Origin: Lysobacter sp.
Lineage (GTDB): Bacteria; Pseudomonadota; Gammaproteobacteria; Xanthomonadales; Xanthomonadaceae
Reading direction: 5' to 3'
DNA: 64,000 bases
Assembly (NCBI GenBank): GCA_013141175.1
Contig: JABFRN010000001.1
Coordinates: forward strand, 2,810,001 to 2,874,000
Below the pieces are notes generated by a model, which was not told where the DNA came from, made no database searches, and saw only the letters and a list, made by a program, of their open reading frames with translations. Positions 1-9,789 of the stretch are shown here, piece after piece. The stretch's first letter is position 1; the number at the start of each line of letters is the position of its first letter. The translations under genes were made by a program, and so were the position numbers.

Positions 1-1462
<1,462 letters not shown>

Positions 1463-1583
1463 TAACCTCAAGTTGCCTTAACCTCGACGACACGTCGACG
1501 TTCGGCACAACCTCGTTACGTCCCAAGACCCAATGAGAGCGTGAGCGCTACTTCTTTCTTGAAGCCAGCGACCCTCCACCCTC

Positions 1584-1700
1584 TCCCTGGTGATAATAGC
1601 TGCGTGGAACCACCCGATCCCATACCGAACTCGGAAGTGAAACGCGCATGCGCCGATGGTAGTGTGCATTTAGCATGCGAGAGTAGGTCATCGCCAGGGT
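1584..1700 (+). rRNA. rrf: 5S ribosomal RNA
   Basis: A 5S gene follows 23S after a spacer of about 120 nt that shows no tRNA. It has the conserved CCACCCGATCCCAT and GAACTCGGAAGTGAAACG blocks, and terminal complementarity between CCCTGG at 1585 and CCAGGG at 1694. Length is about 117 nt, normal for the family. The variable helix (GCATGCGC, TGCATTTAGCATGCG) is less GC-clamped than I recall for Xanthomonas, but the fold is kept. Confidence 0.95.
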
Positions 1701-1710
1701 CTTTACCCAA

Positions 1711-1741
1711 ACCCCGCAGCTCAGGCTGCGGGGTTTTCTTT
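1711..1741 (+). terminator. Rho-independent terminator of the rrn operon
   Basis: CCCCGCAG and CTGCGGGG form a perfect 8-bp stem around a short loop, followed at once by TTTTCTTTT. It lies about 11 nt after 5S and closes the ribosomal operon, separating it from the effector gene downstream. Confidence 0.9.
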
Positions 1742-1855
1742 TGTCTTTTGAAAAATGGACGAAGGCGTGATTTTATTTGCCTTGACTTTTTCTGGACCTT
1801 CTACAACCCTAGCCTTTGCACGGTCACTTCGATCGCGATACGCAAGGAGACGGTC

Positions 1856-4480
1856 ATGCCCGACCCGAAAAACGAGCAGGTTGCCGAGAGTCGGCCTGCC
1901 GACCCGCCTCCCTCGAAACCAGACGAAGGCTTGAAATTCAACATGCCTTTTCATGGTGGCACCCTGAGTGGCGGCGCTCGGGAACTTGAGCCCGGCGTAT
2001 ATCTGGGTAACACCGACTATCTCTTCAGGAATGGCGATCTTCTCGGTGGTCAGTTCAGACTGAGCACCAACCCGGGCTTTGCATTTGATCAATACGGATT
2101 CAACGGAAAATTCGGAGTGGGTGGCGGTAGCCTCAAATTCGACGCCGAAGGATTGCCGCAGAGTGAGACATTCAAATTCGGTACGGGTTTGCAATTCGCC
2201 AACGGCAATTTGCTGAATGCTGATTGGATGAGAACGCCGGGCGGGCAAATCTACGGTACCGATGGCACGTTCAAGCTCGGCCAAGCAGGCAACGGCACCG
2301 CAAACTTCCGTGTCGACGAACCGGCGAACACCGCCGCATTCAATACCAAGCTGAAGTTCAACGAGGATTACAGCCTCAACGGCGACTGGACCCGCACGGC
2401 CGCCGGACAACTCTACGGCGCCGATGGCACGTTCAAGCTCGGCAAAGAAGGCAACGGCACCGCAAACTTCCGTGTCGACGAACCGGCGAACACCGCCGCA
2501 TTCAACACCAAACTGAAGTTCAACGAGGATTACAGCCTCAACGGTGACTGGACCCGCACGGACGCCGGACAGCTCTATGGCGCCGATGGCACGTTCAAGC
2601 TCGGCCAAGCAGGCAACGGCACCGCAAACTTCCGTGTCGACGAACCGGCGAACACCGCCGTGTTCAACACCAAGCTGAAATTCAACGAGGACTACAGCCT
2701 CAACGGCGACTGGACCCGCACGGCCGCAGGACAACTCTACGGCGCCGATGGCACGTTCAAGCTCGGCAAAGAAGGCAACGGCACCGCCAATTTCCGCGTC
2801 GACGAACCCGCGAATACCGCTGCATTCAATACCAAACTGAAGTTCAACGAGGATTACAGCCTCAATGGCGACTGGACCCGCACGGCCGCCGGACAACTCT
2901 ACGGCGCCGATGGCACGTTCAAGCTCGGCCAAACAGGCAGCGGCACCGCCAATTTCCGCGTCGACGAACCCGCGAATACCGCTGCATTCAATACCAAGCT
3001 GAAGTTCAATGAGGATTACAGCCTCAACGGCGACTGGACCCGCACGGCCGCCGGACAACTCTACGGCGCCGATGGCACGTTCAAGCTCGGCAAGGAAGGC
3101 AACGGCACCGCCAATTTCCGCGTCGACGAACCCGCGAATACCGCTGCATTCAATACCAAGCTGAAGTTCAATGAGGATTACAGCCTCAACGGCGACTGGA
3201 CCCGCTCGGCCGCCGGACAACTCTACGGCGCCGATGGCACGTTCAAGCTCGGCAAAGAAGGCAATGGTACCGTCAGCTTCCGCGTCGACGAACCCAATGG
3301 CACATCGCTGTTCAATACGAAACTCAAATTCGATGAGAGCACGCTCTTCAACGCCGATCTCACCAATACGAAGAACGGCAGGATCTATGGGGCGGATGGC
3401 ACCTTCGGCTTCGGCAACGGCGATAAAGGAACTGCCGGCTTTCGCGTAGATGAGCCTGCCAATACCTCATCGATGAAGACAAGGCTGGAGTTTGCGAACG
3501 GAAGCCTGTTGAATTTCGATCTTGCGAGATCTCCCAGCGGTAGTACCTATGGTGCGGACGGCGCATTCGGCCTTGCGCAGAACGGTAAAGGCCTTGCAAG
3601 CTTCCGTATCGACGAACCCAACCAGAGCTCGAACTACAAGCTCGGTGCCAGTTTCGATAATGGCACGGCATTCAATGCGCAGCTGATGAAGGATCGCTTG
3701 GGGACTTCGTTCGGATTCGATGGCAAGTTCGATTTCGACAAGGGCGCGGGTTCCGTCATGCTTGACGGAAAATTCGGTCCTCGCCTCGATATGGGGGCGT
3801 CCGTCAACTACAAGAATGAGTATCTCGAATACAGCGGACATGTCCGCGCGAACAATGAGTTCGGGCCGTTCAAAGTGTCCGAATTCGGTGCGAAAGTCTC
3901 AACCGTCGGCAACGAACGCTATAAATTCAGCGCCGAAGCCGGTTATCGTCCGGAGAACAACGAGTACTACGGCAGGGTCGGGATCACCATACAGCTTGGT
4001 GGTGGCCATTCAAGACCCTCTCGCCCGATTACCCGTACTGAGCCAGGCTTCGATTCGGAACGCTCGATCGACGATGCTGCGGGCATGTCCAAGGAAAAAC
4101 AGCCGACGTTGCTGCGCCCGGAAAACAAAGGGCTTTACGACCAGGCGGTTTCGGGAGTGGAGAAGCTCAATGCCAGCGGTGCGAAATTGCCTGTCGGCGA
4201 GACTGCGGCCAGCCTGACGGTGTTGGCCAAAGACAATGGCATGCAGAGTATCCAGTACGTCGCACTCGGCAATCCGACGTCCGGAGGACAGCAGAATCTG
4301 TTCATTGGCGATGGTGATCCAAGCAATCCCGCAGCGAAGAAAGCTTTCATCGACAGGGCGCAGGCCGCGACCACGCCGATGCAGGAAAGCCTGCAAAAGA
4401 TAGGGACGACGCCTGCGCAGAGCGATTCGCCATCGCTCGATCAACCGCAATTTTCGGCACAGAAACGCAGCGCGATGTGA
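1856..4480 (+). CDS. Putative Xanthomonadales T4SS effector (X-Tfe) with 54-residue tandem repeats and a C-terminal XVIPCD-like domain
   Basis: An 874-aa protein with no signal peptide. Start 1856 is chosen because AAGGAG sits 6 nt upstream; the open frame extends back through 5S rRNA, which cannot be coding. Residues about 110-640 are built from a 54-aa unit (FRVDEPANTAAFNTKLKF ... YGADGTFKLG), six copies nearly identical, with diverged copies on both sides. Residues about 650-720 are beta-rich and end in alternating polar/hydrophobic strands. Residues about 757-855 (GLYDQAVSGVEKLNASG, then ETAASLTVLA, LFIGDGDPSNPAAKKAFID, and TPMQESL) match the pattern I know for XVIPCD, the domain by which antibacterial effectors dock on VirD4 of the Xanthomonadales T4SS. 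The effector role is inferred; no toxin fold is recognised in the repeats. No immunity-protein gene lies beside it: upstream is rRNA, downstream a convergent housekeeping gene. The alternative is a non-toxic repeat protein exported by the same system. Confidence 0.72.
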   Translation: MPDPKNEQVAESRPADPPPSKPDEGLKFNMPFHGGTLSGGARELEPGVYLGNTDYLFRNGDLLGGQFRLSTNPGFAFDQYGFNGKFGVGGGSLKFDAEGLPQSETFKFGTGLQFANGNLLNADWMRTPGGQIYGTDGTFKLGQAGNGTANFRVDEPANTAAFNTKLKFNEDYSLNGDWTRTAAGQLYGADGTFKLGKEGNGTANFRVDEPANTAAFNTKLKFNEDYSLNGDWTRTDAGQLYGADGTFKLGQAGNGTANFRVDEPANTAVFNTKLKFNEDYSLNGDWTRTAAGQLYGADGTFKLGKEGNGTANFRVDEPANTAAFNTKLKFNEDYSLNGDWTRTAAGQLYGADGTFKLGQTGSGTANFRVDEPANTAAFNTKLKFNEDYSLNGDWTRTAAGQLYGADGTFKLGKEGNGTANFRVDEPANTAAFNTKLKFNEDYSLNGDWTRSAAGQLYGADGTFKLGKEGNGTVSFRVDEPNGTSLFNTKLKFDESTLFNADLTNTKNGRIYGADGTFGFGNGDKGTAGFRVDEPANTSSMKTRLEFANGSLLNFDLARSPSGSTYGADGAFGLAQNGKGLASFRIDEPNQSSNYKLGASFDNGTAFNAQLMKDRLGTSFGFDGKFDFDKGAGSVMLDGKFGPRLDMGASVNYKNEYLEYSGHVRANNEFGPFKVSEFGAKVSTVGNERYKFSAEAGYRPENNEYYGRVGITIQLGGGHSRPSRPITRTEPGFDSERSIDDAAGMSKEKQPTLLRPENKGLYDQAVSGVEKLNASGAKLPVGETAASLTVLAKDNGMQSIQYVALGNPTSGGQQNLFIGDGDPSNPAAKKAFIDRAQAATTPMQESLQKIGTTPAQSDSPSLDQPQFSAQKRSAM
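2244..3300 (+). repeat. Six to seven near-identical 162-bp tandem coding repeats
   Basis: Equivalent points of the unit (CAAACTTCCG and its variants) fall at 2301, 2463, 2625, 2787, 2949 and 3111, exactly 162 bp apart, with more diverged units at 3273, 3435 and 3597. Nucleotide identity between the central copies is very high, including synonymous sites, which suggests recent duplication or gene conversion. Copies alternate between linkers ending KLGQAG and KLGKEG, hinting at duplication of a two-unit block. Confidence 0.93.
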
Positions 4481-4494
4481 ATCGGTCGTATTGT

Positions 4495-4522
4495 AAAAAA
4501 GCCCGGAATTTCCGGGCTTTTC
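4495..4522. terminator. Bidirectional terminator between the effector gene and ETF-QO
   Basis: AAAAAAGCCCGGAA-TTTCCGGGCTTTT is a near-perfect hairpin with an A-run on one side and a T-run on the other, so it can stop transcription of both convergent genes. Confidence 0.88.
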
Positions 4523-4544
4523 ATTGTCGTCACGGGTAGCGGCG

Positions 4545-6167
4545 TCAGAGGTTCTGGTAGTTCGGCCCCGAGCCGCCTTCCGGCGTGACCCAGTCGATGA
4601 TCTGATACGGGTCCTTGATGTCGCACGTCTTGCAGTGCACGCAGTTGGCGGCATTGATCTGCAGTCGTTTACCGGCTTCGTCATCGATGATTTCGTATAC
4701 GCCCGCCGGGCAGAACCGTGTGCACGGGTTGCCGTATTCTTCCGCGCATGCGGTCACGCAGACCGAAGTATCGCGCACGCGCAGATGCACGGGTTGGTCT
4801 TCATCGTGCTCGGTCGCTGCGAAATAGACCGAAGCCAGACGGTCACGCGGCGCGAGCGTGCGATCGACATAGTCCCGTTTCGGTTGTTCGCACGTGCCGA
4901 GCTTGTCGAGCGACGACCAATCTGCCTTGTTTTTCAGGGTCCATGGCGATGCGCCGCCGGTGATGGTTTCCCATGCGGCGTTGAGCATGCCGAACCACAG
5001 GCCGCGCTTGAAACCAGGTTTGATGTTGCGGACTTTTTTCAGTTCGATCATCGCATCGGAGGCACGCAGTTTTGCGTCGAAGCCTTCCGGCGCCAGCGAC
5101 GACGCGACCAGGTGTTCGGCGGCGAGCATGCCGGAACGGATCGCCTGATGCGTGCCCTTGACCTTCGGCACATTGAGCAGGCCGGCGGTGTCGCCGATCA
5201 ACAAGGCGCCAGGCATTTCGACCTTGGGCAGCGATTGCCAGCCGCCGGTGACGATCGCGCGCGCGCCCGCGGAAACGATGCTGCCGCCATCGAGCAGTGG
5301 CTTGATCATCGGGTGGTTCTTCCACTGCTGGAAGGCTTCCCATGGCTTGTAGTCCGGGTCGCTGTAATCGAGGCCGCTGACGTAACCCAGTGCGATCCGG
5401 CCCTTGTCCAGGTGGTACAGGAAGCTGCCGCCGTAGATCTTGTTGTCGGCCGGCCAACCGAAACTGTGCACGATCCTGCCCGGCGTGACGCGGTCTTCCG
5501 GTACCTGCCACAGCTCCTTGATGCCGATCGAATACCCCTGTGGATCGCTGTTCGCATCGAGCTTGAAGCGTTCGATCAGACGTTTGGTCAGATGGCCGCG
5601 CGCGCCCTCGGCGAGGACGGTGACCTTGGCGCGGATATCGATGCCGGCGGCGAACCCCGGTTTGTGCGAGCCGTCTTTCGCCACGCCCATATCGCCGATG
5701 CGCACGCCGACGACTTTGCCTGCCTCGTCGTACAGCGTTTCCGCGGCGGCGAAGCCCGGGTAGATTTCGACACCCAGCGCTTCGGCCTGCGGCGCCATCC
5801 ACGCGCACATTGCACCGAGCGAGACGATCACGTTGCCGTGGTTGTTCATGCCCGGCGGCACCGGCAGCTTGCGTCCGCCGGTTTTGCTGAGCAGCCAGAA
5901 TTCGTCGTCGGTCGCCGGCACGCAGACCGGTGGCGGATGGTCGCGCCAGGCCGGCAGCAATTTGTCGAGTGGGCCGGTTTCGATGACTGCGCCGGAAAGA
6001 ATGTGCGCGCCGATGGTCGAGGCCTTTTCGATCACACAGACGGTGATCTCGGGATCGAGCTGTTTGAGCCGGATAGCGAACGCCAACCCTGCCGGGCCCG
6101 CGCCGACGGTGACGACGTCGTACTCCATCACGTCGCGCTCGATGTCGGCGTGTGCGGTCTCGGTCAT
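4545..6167 (-). CDS. Electron transfer flavoprotein-ubiquinone oxidoreductase
   Basis: A 540-aa ETF-QO that passes electrons from acyl-CoA and amino-acid dehydrogenases, via ETF, into the quinone pool at the inner membrane. The N-terminus has the FAD-binding VGAGPAGLAFAIRL motif. The C-terminal part carries the ferredoxin-like 4Fe-4S domain with cysteines in CVTACAEEYGNPC..FCPAGVYE and INAANCVHCKTCDIKDP. Length fits the family (about 540-555 aa). I start at MTETAHAD because GGAG lies about 7 nt upstream; an in-frame ATG 24 nt further up has no ribosome site. It diverges from alkB across a 72-nt gap. Confidence 0.95.
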   Translation of the reverse strand: MTETAHADIERDVMEYDVVTVGAGPAGLAFAIRLKQLDPEITVCVIEKASTIGAHILSGAVIETGPLDKLLPAWRDHPPPVCVPATDDEFWLLSKTGGRKLPVPPGMNNHGNVIVSLGAMCAWMAPQAEALGVEIYPGFAAAETLYDEAGKVVGVRIGDMGVAKDGSHKPGFAAGIDIRAKVTVLAEGARGHLTKRLIERFKLDANSDPQGYSIGIKELWQVPEDRVTPGRIVHSFGWPADNKIYGGSFLYHLDKGRIALGYVSGLDYSDPDYKPWEAFQQWKNHPMIKPLLDGGSIVSAGARAIVTGGWQSLPKVEMPGALLIGDTAGLLNVPKVKGTHQAIRSGMLAAEHLVASSLAPEGFDAKLRASDAMIELKKVRNIKPGFKRGLWFGMLNAAWETITGGASPWTLKNKADWSSLDKLGTCEQPKRDYVDRTLAPRDRLASVYFAATEHDEDQPVHLRVRDTSVCVTACAEEYGNPCTRFCPAGVYEIIDDEAGKRLQINAANCVHCKTCDIKDPYQIIDWVTPEGGSGPNYQNL

Positions 6168-6239
6168 GGGCCTGCTCCAGCGAAGATCCAAGGATTTTCC
6201 GGGTTTGCGGCGGCCGGAGCAAATCGGCAGGATGCGCCG

Positions 6240-6845
6240 ATGCTTTCATCGATCGGATTGCAGCGCATCGACCTGGCCGGCGCCGAGCTCGGGCTGGACC
6301 CGGCGTGGCTGTCGTGTGTGGAAGCCGATGCGTTGTTCGACGCACTGCTGACCGGAGTGGCCTGGGAGGTGCATCGGATCCGCATGTTCGGTCGGGAGGT
6401 CGATTCGCCACGGCTGAGCTGTTGGATCGGCGACCCGGGAGCGGCTTATACCTATTCGCGCACACGGTTCGACCCTCATCCTTGGTCACCCGCCTTGCGG
6501 TCGATTCGTACACGTTTGCGCGATATGCTGGGCATCGACTTCAACAGCGTGCTCGCCAATCGCTATCGCGATGGGCGCGATGCCATGGGCTGGCACAGCG
6601 ACGATGAGCCTGAATTGGGGCTGCGGCCGGTGATCGCTTCGATCAGTCTTGGCGCGACGCGGCGTTTCGGGCTGAAACCGCGTGTCGAGGGAGGTCGCCG
6701 GCTGGCGCTCGATCTGCCCCACGGGAGTCTGCTGGTGATGGGGGGCGACACCCAGACCCGCTATCGGCACGCCTTGCCGCGCACCGCCCGCGCGGTCGGT
6801 GAACGGATCAATCTTACGTTCCGGCGAATTCGGTTGTCGCGCTGA
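6240..6845 (+). CDS. alkB: AlkB-family Fe(II)/2-oxoglutarate-dependent dealkylation dioxygenase
   Basis: A 201-aa enzyme of the AlkB family, which oxidatively removes alkyl groups from nucleic-acid bases. The iron ligands are visible: the HxD pair in [11 protein letters not shown] and the distal His in YRHALPRT, followed by the 2-oxoglutarate/substrate arginines in [23 protein letters not shown] is the usual strand-loop before the HxD. The start at 6240 is the first ATG after the divergent ETF-QO promoter region. The open frame continues upstream, but only as an antisense shadow of ETF-QO. Family is secure; substrate (DNA or RNA) is not shown by sequence. Confidence 0.92.
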   Translation: MLSSIGLQRIDLAGAELGLDPAWLSCVEADALFDALLTGVAWEVHRIRMFGREVDSPRLSCWIGDPGAAYTYSRTRFDPHPWSPALRSIRTRLRDMLGIDFNSVLANRYRDGRDAMGWHSDDEPELGLRPVIASISLGATRRFGLKPRVEGGRRLALDLPHGSLLVMGGDTQTRYRHALPRTARAVGERINLTFRRIRLSR

Positions 6846-6929
6846 CGATTTGCGTCACAAGCTGTTGATTTCAATTGGTTTTCAATACGAATTTCGCCCG
6901 ACGGAACCTGTCGTCGGTTTAGCCCGAGC

Positions 6930-6959
6930 TTGTGCGCAAGCCTCTGAAATCGCTACAAT
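6930..6959 (+). promoter_or_regulatory. Sigma-70-type promoter of rpoZ
   Basis: TTGTGC (6930-6935), an 18-nt spacer and TACAAT (6954-6959) precede rpoZ, placing the transcript start near 6966, about 43 nt before the rpoZ ATG. Confidence 0.6.
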
Positions 6960-7008
6960 CGGCGGTTCACACACAACAGTCGGACGGCCTTGGGCCGCCG
7001 GGAGCGCT

Positions 7009-7311
7009 ATGGCCCGCATCACCGTGGAAGATTGTCTGGAAGTCGTCGACAACCGTTTCGAGCTCGTCATGATGGCCGCCAAGCGCGCCCGCCAGCTCGC
7101 CAACGGGGTCGACCCGCAGATCGACAACAGCGAGGCCAACGACAAGCCGACCGTGCTGGCGCTGCGCGAGATCGCTGCCCGCCGCATCGACAACGGCTAT
7201 ATCGACGCCGTCGAAAAATCCGAGCGCGAGCGCAAAGAGCGCGAAGCGCTGGAATGGGCCGCTGCAGAAGTGGTCTCCGACGACGATCTGTCGAAAGGCG
7301 ACGATATCTGA
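7009..7311 (+). CDS. rpoZ: DNA-directed RNA polymerase subunit omega
   Basis: A 100-aa omega subunit, which helps assemble the beta' subunit of RNA polymerase and contributes to the ppGpp site in proteobacteria. The N-terminus [20 protein letters not shown] and the block AAKRARQL are diagnostic. The C-terminal acidic tail (DDDLSKGDD) is typical. GGAG lies 5 nt before the ATG. It precedes spoT, the common gammaproteobacterial order; gmk, usually found upstream, is replaced here by alkB. Confidence 0.97.
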   Translation: MARITVEDCLEVVDNRFELVMMAAKRARQLANGVDPQIDNSEANDKPTVLALREIAARRIDNGYIDAVEKSERERKEREALEWAAAEVVSDDDLSKGDDI

Positions 7312-7353
7312 TTCGCCATCACGGGTACGAAACCCGTTCCCGCGTCGCTGATG

Positions 7354-7383
7354 AAACCCCGCTCCGGCGGGGTTTCTTTTTTT
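7354..7383 (+). terminator. Terminator or attenuator between rpoZ and spoT
   Basis: AAACCCCGC and GCGGGGTTT pair around TCCG, followed by CTTTTTTTT. It is a strong intrinsic terminator placed 40 nt after rpoZ, so spoT probably has its own promoter or depends on read-through. A smaller hairpin (ACGGGT/ACCCGT) sits just upstream at 7321-7337. Confidence 0.85.
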
Positions 7384-7451
7384 CGGGAATATGGTCGTGG
7401 GCATGGCCTCCCCGTCTCCCCATTCTTCGCGTTTGCCCTTAGTCTGGCGCC

Positions 7452-9629
7452 ATGAGTCAACTCGAGCCGATCCTTGCCGGCCCAACGCCCGCGCCCGACG
7501 CGGAGATGCCGGATTATGTCCGCAAGCTGGAGGCGGTGGCCGGCTATTTGCCCGAAAACCAGCGCGCGACCCTGATCCGGGCATGGCGTATCGGCGCTGC
7601 GGCGCATTCCGGCCAGACCCGAAAGTCCGGCGAGCCTTACATCACCCATCCGGTGGCTGCCGCGACGATCCTGGCGGAGCAGGGCGTCGATATCGAAACC
7701 CTGGTCGCGGCGATCCTGCACGACACCATCGAAGACACGCCGCTGACCCGAGAAGAGATCGCGGCCGATTTCGGCCAGACCGTCGCCGAGTTGGTGGAGG
7801 GCGTCACCAAGCTCGACAAGCTGCAGTTCCAGGATCGTCAGGAAGCCGCTGCGGAAAGTTTTCGCAAGATGATGCTGGCGATGGCGCGCGATCTGCGCGT
7901 GATCCTGATCAAGCTCGCGGACAGATTGCACAATATGCGCACGCTCGGCGCGCAGAGCCCGGAGGCGCGGACGCGCATTGCGCGCGAGACATTGGAAATC
8001 TACGCGCCGATCGCGCAGCGCCTGGGCATGAACCTGATGAAAGCCGAGCTGCAGGACCTCGGTTTCCGGGCCATGTATCCGTGGCGGCATGCCGTGATGG
8101 TCCGATGCATCCGCACCCAGCCGATGGTGCGTCGAGAGGCATTGGCCAAGATCGAGGCGCAGCTCGCGCAGCGGTTGAGCAAGGAAGGCTTCCAGTTCCG
8201 ACTGGTGAGCCGGGTGAAATCGCCGTGGAGCATCTATACCAAGCTGCGCGCCGAAGGAAAGAGTTTCGCCCAGGTGATGGATATGTTCGGATTCCGCCTG
8301 GTCGTGCGTTCGGTGCCGGAGTGCTATCACGCGCTGGGCGTGGTGCATTCGGTGTTCAAGCCGGTCGATGGGCGGTTTCGGGATTTCGTCGCGATTCCCA
8401 AGGCCAACGGCTACCAGTCGCTGCACACGGTGTTGTTCGGGCCGTACGGCTCGCCGATCGAAGTGCAGATCCGCACCGAGGAAATGGATCTCATCGCCGA
8501 ACGCGGCATCGCCGCGCACTGGTCGTACAAACACGGCGGCGAGGCCAGCGGCGCGCAGAACCGCGCGCAATCCTGGGTGGCGAGCCTGATCGAATCGCAG
8601 CGCACCACCGGTTCATCGCTGGAATTCCTGGAAAACGTCAAGATCGACCTGTTTCCCGACGAGGTGTATCTGTTCACGCCGAAGGGCGACATCATGGCCT
8701 TGCCGCGCAATGCGACGACCCTCGATTTCGCCTATGGCGTGCATACCGACGTGGGTAATCGCGCGGTCGCGGCACGCATCGACAAAAAGCTGGTGCCGTT
8801 GCGCACCAAGCTCGCCAGCGGCCAGAGCGTGGAGATCATCACCGCGAAATCGGCGGCGCCGAAACCGCAGTGGCTGGAATTCGTGGTCACCGGCAAGGCG
8901 CGTACCGCAATCCGGCATCAGCTCAAGCATCTCGAACATGAGGATGCGGTGCAGTTGGGCCATCGCATGCTGGATCGCGCGCTCGAAGGCCTCGATACCT
9001 CGCTCGACCGTCTCCCGCAGGCGCGGTTGGAGGCCTATCTCGCCGACCATCGCTACCCGCGGCTGGAGGCGCTGCTCGCGGACATCGCACTGGGCAACCG
9101 CATGCCGACCCAGGTGGCGCAGGTGCTGGCGCATCGGGTGCCGGACAAGCGCGATATCGTCGATATCGCGATCGGCGGCGCGCATCAGGGCGAGAAGATC
9201 CTGATCACCGGTGCCGAGCGCGGCGTGGTGACGTTCGCCAACTGCTGCATGCCGATTCCCGGCGACGATGTGATGGGCTATCACACCGCTGGCCGCGGCA
9301 TCGTCGTGCATCGCATGGATTGCGCCAATGTCGCCGAATACCGCAAATCGCCGGAGCGCTGGATCGCCATCGGCTGGGACCGCCAGGTCAGCGGCGATTT
9401 CAACGTGGCGCTGCGGGTGCAGGTTGAAAATCGTCCCGGCGTGCTGGCCCAGGTCGCCGCCGCCATCGCCCAGGCCGACTCGAATATCGATTCGGTGGAA
9501 TACCTCGATCGCGACAACAATGTCGCCGTGATCCGTTTCGGTATCGAGGTCAGCGATCGCGTCCATCTGGCCGAAGTGATCCGCCGCGTGCGCCGGCTCG
9601 GCGTGGTGCATGGGGTGCAGCGGATGTAG
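7452..9629 (+). CDS. spoT: Bifunctional (p)ppGpp synthetase/hydrolase SpoT
   Basis: A 725-aa RelA/SpoT homologue. The N-terminal HD hydrolase domain is intact (HPVAAATIL, then AAILHDTIEDT, with ADRLHNMRTL). The synthetase domain (about residues 235-350) has FGFRLVV, AIPKANGYQSLHT and VQIRTEEMD, and the charge motif before it reads RFRD, the RxKD-like form of bifunctional enzymes rather than the EFDD of RelA. A TGS domain begins near residue 407 and an ACT domain near 650. It makes and degrades the stringent-response alarmone. The TAG stop is the TAG of a GTAG-headed REP repeat. Confidence 0.96.
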   Translation: MSQLEPILAGPTPAPDAEMPDYVRKLEAVAGYLPENQRATLIRAWRIGAAAHSGQTRKSGEPYITHPVAAATILAEQGVDIETLVAAILHDTIEDTPLTREEIAADFGQTVAELVEGVTKLDKLQFQDRQEAAAESFRKMMLAMARDLRVILIKLADRLHNMRTLGAQSPEARTRIARETLEIYAPIAQRLGMNLMKAELQDLGFRAMYPWRHAVMVRCIRTQPMVRREALAKIEAQLAQRLSKEGFQFRLVSRVKSPWSIYTKLRAEGKSFAQVMDMFGFRLVVRSVPECYHALGVVHSVFKPVDGRFRDFVAIPKANGYQSLHTVLFGPYGSPIEVQIRTEEMDLIAERGIAAHWSYKHGGEASGAQNRAQSWVASLIESQRTTGSSLEFLENVKIDLFPDEVYLFTPKGDIMALPRNATTLDFAYGVHTDVGNRAVAARIDKKLVPLRTKLASGQSVEIITAKSAAPKPQWLEFVVTGKARTAIRHQLKHLEHEDAVQLGHRMLDRALEGLDTSLDRLPQARLEAYLADHRYPRLEALLADIALGNRMPTQVAQVLAHRVPDKRDIVDIAIGGAHQGEKILITGAERGVVTFANCCMPIPGDDVMGYHTAGRGIVVHRMDCANVAEYRKSPERWIAIGWDRQVSGDFNVALRVQVENRPGVLAQVAAAIAQADSNIDSVEYLDRDNNVAVIRFGIEVSDRVHLAEVIRRVRRLGVVHGVQRM

Positions 9630-9747
9630 GGTGGGCCTTGGCCCATCATTACGGTGTTTCTGGTCGATACGAATCGTGATCGGGTTGCTTCGATCAGCTT
9701 GCGATGCAAACGGAACGGTCACAATGTCGGGCCAAGGCCCGACCTAC
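9626..9747. repeat. REP doublet (REPIN-like), 122 bp, fused to the 3' end of spoT
   Basis: Two inverted GTAG-type REP halves: GTAGGGTGGGCCTTGGCCCA at 9626 and GTCGGGCCAAGGCCCGAC-CTAC at 9726-9747, with a 78-nt linker. About half of the linker matches, in reverse complement, the linker of the element after relA (44990-45113). Such doublets are non-autonomous elements mobilised by RAYT transposases in related genera; no RAYT gene is in this window. Confidence 0.88.
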
Positions 9748-9789
9748 AACGCTAAACTACGAAATTCTTCCATTATTCGAGTGCTTACC

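Noticed and set aside
1463-1583. tRNA gene between 23S and 5S
   Set aside because: No cloverleaf, GGTTCGAATCC-type T-arm or acceptor pairing could be found in the spacer.
1541-1855. Upstream extension of the effector frame
   Set aside because: It runs through 5S rRNA and a terminator; translation starts at 1856 with AAGGAG.
1721-3220. 499-aa open frame antisense to the repeat protein
   Set aside because: Its repeats mirror the 162-bp coding repeats of the + strand; no ribosome site, and the + strand frame has a start, SD and a recognisable C-terminal domain.
2301-3600. CRISPR-like regular spacing
   Set aside because: The period is 162 bp with no unique spacers; every unit is coding and in frame.
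4524-6239. Long + strand open frame before alkB
   Set aside because: It is antisense to ETF-QO, which has complete FAD and Fe-S motifs; Arg/Asp/Val-rich composition is typical of high-GC shadows.
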